Source: Micromonosporaceae bacterium (lineage in GTDB: Bacteria; Actinomycetota; Actinomycetes; Mycobacteriales; Micromonosporaceae). Taken from it: DNA of 38,869 nt. Positions within the stretch are counted from its first letter, which is position 1. Each line of letters starts with the position of its first letter. The notes beneath the pieces are model-generated. The model was not told where the DNA came from. It saw only the letters and a list, made by a program, of their open reading frames with translations, and ran no database searches. This document shows, one piece after another, positions 33,576 through 38,869 of the stretch. The position numbers and the translations under genes were made by a program. The stretch spans positions 1 to 38,869 of the forward strand of contig WHTQ01000038.1 of the NCBI GenBank assembly GCA_009377645.1, in the 5' to 3' direction.

Positions 33576-35457
33576 CGGTGGGGTCCTTCAGCTCCTCGGG
33601 AGTCAGGTACTTGGCGAGCTCGTCGGGCTGGAACAGGGCCGCCAGGTCGGGGGGCATCGCCGGTACGGGCTGGCGGGTCACCCGTACCTCGGCGTGGTCG
33701 CCCGGCACCGAGCAGACCAGGTTCACCTGCCGCCAGGCCGGGTTCATCGCCGGGAAGTCCTCCCGGGTGTGCCCGCCCCGGGACTCCTCGCGCTGCAGCG
33801 CCGCCCGGGCGGTGCACTCGGAGACCACCAGCATGTGCCGCAGGTCGAGCGCCAGGTGCCAGGCCGGGTTGTACGCGCGGCCGCCGGGCGCACCCACCTT
33901 CGCCACCCGCTCCCGCAGCTCGGCCAGCTTCTCCAGCGCCTCGGCCAGCTCCGATCCCCGGCGGATGATCCCGACCAGGTTGCCCATCACCGACTGCAGC
34001 TCCTGCTGCAGCGCGTACGGGTTCTCGCCGCCGGAGCGTTCGAGCGGGACGAGCGCGGTTTCGGCGGCGGTGGCCAGGTCGGCGTCGGCCACCGGGGACC
34101 GGGCGGCCGCCGCGGCGTGGGCGGCGGCGTGTTCGCCGGCCCGCTTGCCGAACACCAGCAGGTCGGACAGGGAGTTCCCGCCGAGCCGGTTGGCGCCGTG
34201 CATGCCGCCGGTCACCTCGCCGGCGGCGAATAGGCCAAACACGCTGGCGGTGGCAGTGGTTTCAGCGTCCACCTCCACCCCGCCCATCACGTAGTGGCAG
34301 GTCGGGCCGACCTCCATCGGCTGCTTGGTGATGTCGACGTCGGCCAGCTCCCGGAACTGGTGGTACATGGAGGGCAGCTTGCGGCGGATGACCTCGGCGC
34401 TCAGCCGGCTGGACACGTCCAGGTAGACCCCGCCGGCCGGGGTGCCGCGGCCGGCCTTCACCTCGGCGTTGATCGCCCGGGCAACCTCGTCGCGGGGCAG
34501 CAGCTCCGGCGGGCGGCCGTGGTTGTCCGGGTCGGTGTACCACCGGTCGGCCTCCTCCGGGGCCTGTGCGTAGTAGTCCCGGAACACCTCCGGGATGTAG
34601 TCGAACATGAACCGCCGGCCCTCGGAGTTGGTCAGCACCCCGCCGTCGCCGCGCACCGACTCGGTGACCAGGATCCCGCGCACCGACGGCGGCCAGACCA
34701 TCCCGGTCGGGTGGAACTGCAGGAACTCCATGTTGATCAGCTGGCCGCCGGCCCGCAGCGCCAGCGCGTGCCCGTCGCCGGTGTACTCCCAGGAGTTCGA
34801 GGTCACCCGGTACGAGCGGCCGATCCCACCGGTGGCGAGCACCACCGCGGGCGCCTCGAACCGGATCAGCTCGCCGGTCTGGCGGACGTAGCCGAACGCA
34901 CCGGCCACCGCGCCGTCGGTCACCAGCAGGTCGGTGATCGTGGTCTCGTCGAAGACCCGCAGCCGGGAGTCGTAGGAGCCGGACCCGGCGAAATCCTCCT
35001 GCTGGAGGGAGACGATCTTCTGCTGGAGGGTGCGGATCAGCTCCAGGCCGGTCCGGTCCCCGACGTGCGCCAGCCGCGGGTACTCGTGACCGCCGAAGTT
35101 GCGCTGCGAGATCTTCCCGTCCGGGGTCCGGTCGAACAGCGCGCCGTAGGACTCCAGCTCCCAGATCCGCTCCGGCGCCTCCTGCGCGTGCAGCTGCGCC
35201 ATCCGGACGTTGTTGAGGAACTTGCCCCCCCGCATGGTGTCCCGGAAGTGCACCTGCCAGCTGTCGTTGGAGTTGACGTTGCCCATCGCGGCGGCGGCGC
35301 CACCCTCGGCCATCACCGTGTGCGCCTTGCCGAACAGCGACTTGGAGATGATCGCGGTCCGGGCGCCGGCCAGCCGGGCTTCGATCGCCGCCCGCAGGCC
35401 GGCGCCGCCGGCGCCGATCACCACCACGTCGTACCCGTGCCGTTGAACGTTTTCCAT
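33565..35457 (-). CDS. sdhA: Succinate dehydrogenase (Sdh1-type) flavoprotein subunit
   Basis: A 630-residue FAD subunit that oxidises succinate to fumarate. DVVVIGAGGAGLRAAIEARLA (about 10-30) is the FAD Rossmann motif, and H46 in SLFGKAHTVMAEGG is placed as the covalent flavin histidine. QFHPTGMV, ESVRGDGGVL and PTCHYVMGGVEVD are substrate and FAD-contact segments, and GGMHGANRLGGNSLSDLLVF the C-terminal signature. ATG 35457 matches the conserved start of the fold. It begins 17 bp after sdhC. Confidence 0.96.
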   Translation of the reverse strand: MENVQRHGYDVVVIGAGGAGLRAAIEARLAGARTAIISKSLFGKAHTVMAEGGAAAAMGNVNSNDSWQVHFRDTMRGGKFLNNVRMAQLHAQEAPERIWELESYGALFDRTPDGKISQRNFGGHEYPRLAHVGDRTGLELIRTLQQKIVSLQQEDFAGSGSYDSRLRVFDETTITDLLVTDGAVAGAFGYVRQTGELIRFEAPAVVLATGGIGRSYRVTSNSWEYTGDGHALALRAGGQLINMEFLQFHPTGMVWPPSVRGILVTESVRGDGGVLTNSEGRRFMFDYIPEVFRDYYAQAPEEADRWYTDPDNHGRPPELLPRDEVARAINAEVKAGRGTPAGGVYLDVSSRLSAEVIRRKLPSMYHQFRELADVDITKQPMEVGPTCHYVMGGVEVDAETTATASVFGLFAAGEVTGGMHGANRLGGNSLSDLLVFGKRAGEHAAAHAAAAARSPVADADLATAAETALVPLERSGGENPYALQQELQSVMGNLVGIIRRGSELAEALEKLAELRERVAKVGAPGGRAYNPAWHLALDLRHMLVVSECTARAALQREESRGGHTREDFPAMNPAWRQVNLVCSVPGDHAEVRVTRQPVPAMPPDLAALFQPDELAKYLTPEELKDPTDAH

Positions 35458-35474
35458 TACTCTGTGCACAGTCC

Positions 35475-36284
35475 TCAGTTGACGAACCGGAGGTCGGTGA
35501 TCCATCCGGCGGAGACGGACATGACGTAGGCGTCGGTGAGTGCCAGCGTGCCGAGCGTGATCCAGGCCCACTCCATGTGTCGGGTGTTCAGCTTGGAGAC
35601 CAGCAGCCACCACCGGTAGCGCACCGGGTGCTGGGAGAAGGTCCGCAGCCGCCCGGCGAACACATGCCGGCAGGAGTGGCAGGACAGGGTGTAGATCCAG
35701 AGCATCACCACGTTGGTGGCCAGCACCAGGTTGCCCAGCCCGATCCCGAGCCCCCGCTCGCCGTCGAAGGCGATGACCGCGTCGTACGTGTTGACCAGCG
35801 AGATCAGAACCGCCGCGTAGAACGCGTACCGGTGCAGGTTCTGGAACACCAGCGGGAACCGGGTCTCGCCGGTGTAGCGGGGCCGCCGGTCCGGCACCGC
35901 GCAGGCCGGCGGGGAGAGCCAGAAGCTGCGGTAGTAGGCCTTCCGGTAGTAGTAGCAGGTGAGCCGGAACAGCAGCAGGAACGGCAGGCTCAGGGCGGCG
36001 TACGGGACCAGCGGGTGGTCCGGGGTGAACCGCCCGAAGTGGGCGGCCTCCGGAAGGCACCCGGTCGAGGTGCACGGCGAGTAGAACGGCGTCAGGTAGT
36101 GGTGCTCGGCCACGTAGTAGTTGGCCTGCGAGAACACCCGGACCATCCCGTACGCCAGCCAGGCGACCAGGCCGGTCACGGTCAGCGCCGGGGCCACCCA
36201 CCACCGGTCCCGGCGCAGGGTCTTCTCACCGATCGCGGCGCGCGGCTTGGCTGCCACCGCTGGCACGGCTCCGGTCGTCGTCAT
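35475..36284 (-). CDS. sdhC: Succinate dehydrogenase membrane subunit (Sdh1-type, Rv0249c-like)
   Basis: A 269-residue single membrane anchor with about five helices. LTVTGLVAWLAYGMVRVF, LPFLLLFRLTCYYYRKAYYRS and NLHRYAFYAAVLISLVNTYD lie in order, with conserved histidines (AEHHYL, NLHRY, SCHSCRHVF) that may bind haem or quinone. A loop with CTSTGCLPE suggests a disulfide or metal site. The layout of one long anchor plus A and B matches mycobacterial Sdh1 (Rv0247c-Rv0249c). Start ATG 36284 has GAGAGGGA directly upstream, so the longer frame to 36416 is not used. Confidence 0.88.
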   Translation of the reverse strand: MTTTGAVPAVAAKPRAAIGEKTLRRDRWWVAPALTVTGLVAWLAYGMVRVFSQANYYVAEHHYLTPFYSPCTSTGCLPEAAHFGRFTPDHPLVPYAALSLPFLLLFRLTCYYYRKAYYRSFWLSPPACAVPDRRPRYTGETRFPLVFQNLHRYAFYAAVLISLVNTYDAVIAFDGERGLGIGLGNLVLATNVVMLWIYTLSCHSCRHVFAGRLRTFSQHPVRYRWWLLVSKLNTRHMEWAWITLGTLALTDAYVMSVSAGWITDLRFVN

Positions 36285-36445
36285 TCCCTCTCCGCGGTTG
36301 CTCAGGTCCGCCTCGGTCCGGACCGCCGCACACATTAACGCGGGCGGCCGCCGGGTGCGCGTGAGGGGCTGCCGAGTGTGATCTTTCGACACGCCGGCCC
36401 CGGATCGGCTCCCCACCAGGCCGAATCACGGTTCGACAGACCGAA

Positions 36446-36468
36446 AGCGACACCCGTACCCTGTCGCT
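36446..36468 (+). promoter_or_regulatory. Inverted repeat over a possible KamA-gene promoter
   Basis: AGCGACA and TGTCGCT, 7-bp perfect arms 9 nt apart, enclose TACCCT (36457-36462), a possible -10 with TTCGAC at 36432 as weak -35. Placement is 45-67 bp before the KamA-like start. Confidence 0.4.
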
Positions 36469-36512
36469 ACCGCCCACACCCCCGGGCGGCTGCCAGAACG
36501 GAGTGGAACGAG

Positions 36513-37826
36513 TTGACCGGACTGGACACTTCGTCACCGAAGAGCTACCGAGCGCTGCACAGCCGGCATCTGGACGGGCTGCTACGGGACCGGGCCGGGT
36601 TTCCGGAGCCGGAGCGGCGGCGGGCACAGGCGGTCGCCGCCGTGTTTCCGTTCCGCACCAACGGGTACGTCGTCGACGAGCTGATCGACTGGTCGGCGGT
36701 GCCGGACGATCCGGTGTACCGCCTCACCTTCCCGCAGCCGGGGATGCTGTCGCCGGCGGACGCGACCCGGATCGAGCGGCTGTTGGGCGGTGGCGCGCCG
36801 GCCGGCGCGGTGCAGTCGGCGGTCCGGGAGATCCGGCTGCGGCTCAACCCGCACCCGGCCGGCCAGCGGGACGAGAACGAGCCGGAGCTGGCCGGCCAGC
36901 GGCTGCCCGGCCTGCAGCACAAGTACGCGGAGACGCTGCTGGTCTTCCCGCGGCCGGGCCAGACCTGCCACGCGTACTGCACCTACTGCTTCCGGTGGCC
37001 GCAGTTCGTCGGTGACCCGGAGCTGAAGATGGCCACCGACGGGGTCGCCGAGATGCGGGCCTACCTCGCCGCCCACCCGGAGGTCACGAACGTGCTGGTG
37101 ACCGGCGGCGACGCGCTGATCATGAGCGCCGCGGTGCTGCGGCGGTACCTGGAGCCGCTGCTCACGGTCGACACGATCGAGGCGGTGCGGCTGGGCACCA
37201 AGGCACTGAGCTTCTGGCCCTACCGGGTGCTGACCGACCCGGACGCGGACGACCTGCTGGAGCTGTTCGCGCAGGTGGTGCGCTCCGGGCGGCAGCTGGC
37301 CGTGATGGCGCACTTCTCCCACCCGCGGGAGCTGGCCACCGACGCGGTGCGGCGGGCGCTGGCCCGGATCGGCAGCACCGGGGCGGTGGTCCGGGCGCAG
37401 GCGCCGCTGATCCGGGGGGTCAACGACGATCCGCGGGTGTGGGAGCGGATGTGGCGGGACCTGACCCGGCGGAGCGTCGTGCCGTACTACATGTTCGTGG
37501 AGCGTGACACCGGGCCGCAGAACTACTTCGCGGTGCCGCTGGTGCGCGCGTACGAGATCTTCCGGGAGGCGTACCGCCGGGTCTCCGGGCTGGCGCGTAC
37601 GGTCCGCGGGCCGGTGATGTCCGCCACTCCCGGCAAGGTCTGTGTCGACGGGGTCGCCGAGGTGGCCGGTGAGCGGGTCTTCGTGCTGCGGATGCTGCAG
37701 GCGCGCGACCCCGAGCTGGTGGGGCGCCCGTTCTTCGCCGCCTACGACCCGGCGGCGATCTGGCTCACCGACCTGAAGCCGGCCCTGGGCCAGACCGACC
37801 TGCTCCCGGGGCTGAGCCCGAGCTGA
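36513..37826 (+). CDS. KamA-family radical SAM/PLP protein (lysine-2,3-aminomutase-like, substrate uncertain)
   Basis: A ~437-residue protein. C152, C156 and C159 (QTCHAYCTYCFRW) form the CxxxCxxC motif for the radical-SAM [4Fe-4S] cluster. VLVTGGDALIMS holds the SAM-binding GGD, and K375 in SATPGKVCVDG occupies the PLP-lysine position. The lysine-recognising DAPGGGGK segment of true lysine 2,3-aminomutase is replaced by MSATPGK, and no C-terminal zinc cysteine cluster is present. The amino acid rearranged may thus not be lysine. Start TTG 36513 with GGAG upstream is a best guess. It is divergent from sdhC and overlaps the convergent MFS gene by 62 bp. Confidence 0.83.
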   Translation: MTGLDTSSPKSYRALHSRHLDGLLRDRAGFPEPERRRAQAVAAVFPFRTNGYVVDELIDWSAVPDDPVYRLTFPQPGMLSPADATRIERLLGGGAPAGAVQSAVREIRLRLNPHPAGQRDENEPELAGQRLPGLQHKYAETLLVFPRPGQTCHAYCTYCFRWPQFVGDPELKMATDGVAEMRAYLAAHPEVTNVLVTGGDALIMSAAVLRRYLEPLLTVDTIEAVRLGTKALSFWPYRVLTDPDADDLLELFAQVVRSGRQLAVMAHFSHPRELATDAVRRALARIGSTGAVVRAQAPLIRGVNDDPRVWERMWRDLTRRSVVPYYMFVERDTGPQNYFAVPLVRAYEIFREAYRRVSGLARTVRGPVMSATPGKVCVDGVAEVAGERVFVLRMLQARDPELVGRPFFAAYDPAAIWLTDLKPALGQTDLLPGLSPS

Positions 37827-38869
37827 CCGGCGCCGAGCTGACCGGGGGAACGCCGGCCAGCCGGGCGTCGGCCTCGGCCTGCACCAGGTCCAGGTCCTTG
37901 TCGATCTCGGCCGCTGCGACGGCGTCCGGCAGCCCGTCCTCGAGCAGCCGCATCGGCCGGTAGCAGAAGCCGAGCACGCCCCAGGCGGTCAGCAGTAGGC
38001 CGGCGCAGACCAGCAGCAGCGCCATGCCCCGGCCCGGCCCGACCCCGATCACCTGCCCGACCGTGCCGGCTAGTGCGCCGCCCTCCTCGACCAGCGGGCC
38101 GAGCACGTCGTCGGCCAGCGGCCCGGCGATCAGGAACCCGAGCGGCTGCATCACCAGCGCCAGCATCAGGTTGGTCGCCAGCACCCGGCCCTGCAGCTCG
38201 TGGCCGACCTTCACCTGGATCAGCGCGAGCCAGTGCACGTTGATGATGGTCATCGAGGCGAGCCGGATCGCGAACCCGGCGGCGATCACCGCCAGCACCG
38301 GCTGCAGCCCCATCAGCACCATCCCGACTCCGCTGCCGACCGTGAAGGCGAGCATCCCGATGGTCCGGCGGCGGGTGCCGCCCCAGGGCACCACCGCCAC
38401 CCCACCCAGCACCGCCCCGATCCAGCCGACCGCGGTGACCACGCCGAGCGCGGCGGCCCCGGAGGTCGGCAGCACCAGTGGCGCGACCGAGACCCACATG
38501 ATGGCGGTGAAGAAGTTGACCACCATGAAGTAGCCGATCATGATCATCAGCGGCCGGCGCCGGATGATGAACCGCCAGCCGCCCACGATCGCCTGCCGGA
38601 ACGGCTCCTCCAGCCGCCGGAACATCCGGTCCGGGATCCGGACCGCCAGCAGGGTCGCGAACCCGAGCCCGAACGTCAGCACGTTCATCGCCACCACCGG
38701 GGCCAGGCTGCCCAGCACCGCGATCATTGCCCCGCCGGCCACCGGCGCCGCCAGCTGGCTGACGCTGAACCCGAGCTGCGCCACCGCGTTGGCCTGCGGC
38801 AGGTAGGGCTTCGGCACCAGCTGCGCGATCGCCGCCAGGAACGCGGGTTGGTGGAACGCGGTGAGGACA
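37765..38869 (-). CDS. MFS transporter, C-terminal part (5' end outside window)
   Basis: The frame is open across the right edge (VLTAFHQPAFLAAIAQLVPKPYLP). It carries about nine membrane helices, for example MIMIGYFMVVNFFTAIMWVS and LQPVLAVIAAGFAIRLASM, and the loop LIQVKVGHELQGRVLATNLM common in MFS_3/macrolide-type exporters. A Pro/Ser-rich cytoplasmic tail of ~60 residues follows. The missing N-terminus should hold the first two or three helices. It overlaps the end of the KamA-like gene by 62 bp, tail to tail. Substrate unknown. Confidence 0.85.
   Translation of the reverse strand, partial: VLTAFHQPAFLAAIAQLVPKPYLPQANAVAQLGFSVSQLAAPVAGGAMIAVLGSLAPVVAMNVLTFGLGFATLLAVRIPDRMFRRLEEPFRQAIVGGWRFIIRRRPLMIMIGYFMVVNFFTAIMWVSVAPLVLPTSGAAALGVVTAVGWIGAVLGGVAVVPWGGTRRRTIGMLAFTVGSGVGMVLMGLQPVLAVIAAGFAIRLASMTIINVHWLALIQVKVGHELQGRVLATNLMLALVMQPLGFLIAGPLADDVLGPLVEEGGALAGTVGQVIGVGPGRGMALLLVCAGLLLTAWGVLGFCYRPMRLLEDGLPDAVAAAEIDKDLDLVQAEADARLAGVPPVSSAPVSSGSAPGAGRSGPGPASGR

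Overview
The window is very GC-rich DNA with GTG/TTG starts, dense ATGA/GTGA stop-start overlaps and an actinobacterial gene order (comF, hpf, secA, an Rv3235-like gene; an Sdh1-type sdhCAB operon; an adaA-alkA fusion). It most likely comes from a Micromonosporaceae chromosome. The genus is inferred from synteny and style only; no database search was possible. No tRNA, rRNA, CRISPR array or intact insertion sequence was seen.

Left part (1-9.5 kb): the tail of comF; a two-gene cassette of a small conserved protein and an AbiEii-type nucleotidyltransferase whose 3' end is frameshifted; hpf (ribosome hibernation); secA (preprotein translocase ATPase); an Rv3235-family protein; a 71-residue helix-turn-helix protein; a DUF6912-like protein; a multi-pass membrane protein; and pruA (proline catabolism).

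Middle (9.5-22.1 kb): an accessory locus for a surface polysaccharide. On the minus strand, Wzz/pseudokinase, Wzy-like polymerase, kinase-fold phosphotransferase, heparan-type sulfotransferase, Wzx-like flippase and methyltransferase form one tightly overlapped operon. A second sulfotransferase/GT2 pair is also on the minus strand, and a WecB/TagA/CpsF glycosyltransferase and a GH26-like secreted hydrolase lie on the plus strand. Two sulfotransferases among Wzx/Wzy/Wzz genes suggest a sulfated polysaccharide. The chain-length/kinase protein has lost its Walker A lysine. Both starts of the divergent wzz/GH26 promoter region have their Shine-Dalgarno inside a hairpin.

Right part (22.1-38.9 kb): xseA without xseB; a mazEF-type toxin-antitoxin pair inserted next to ispH; a small conserved protein, an autoregulated MarR gene and rmuC; a Gly-rich membrane protein; the ada-alkA fusion and MGMT (alkylation repair); ychF; an alpha/beta hydrolase; a pterin-dehydratase-like protein lacking its catalytic histidines; sdhCAB; a radical-SAM KamA-like protein lacking two hallmarks of lysine aminomutase; and a truncated MFS exporter.

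Two cross-cutting signals stand out. First, an intergenic inverted repeat occurs three times (near 5.98, 14.65 and 32.53 kb), each time at the stop codon of a minus-strand gene. Second, at least nine genes have a TANNNT -10 box only 6-8 nt before the start codon, indicating leaderless mRNAs.
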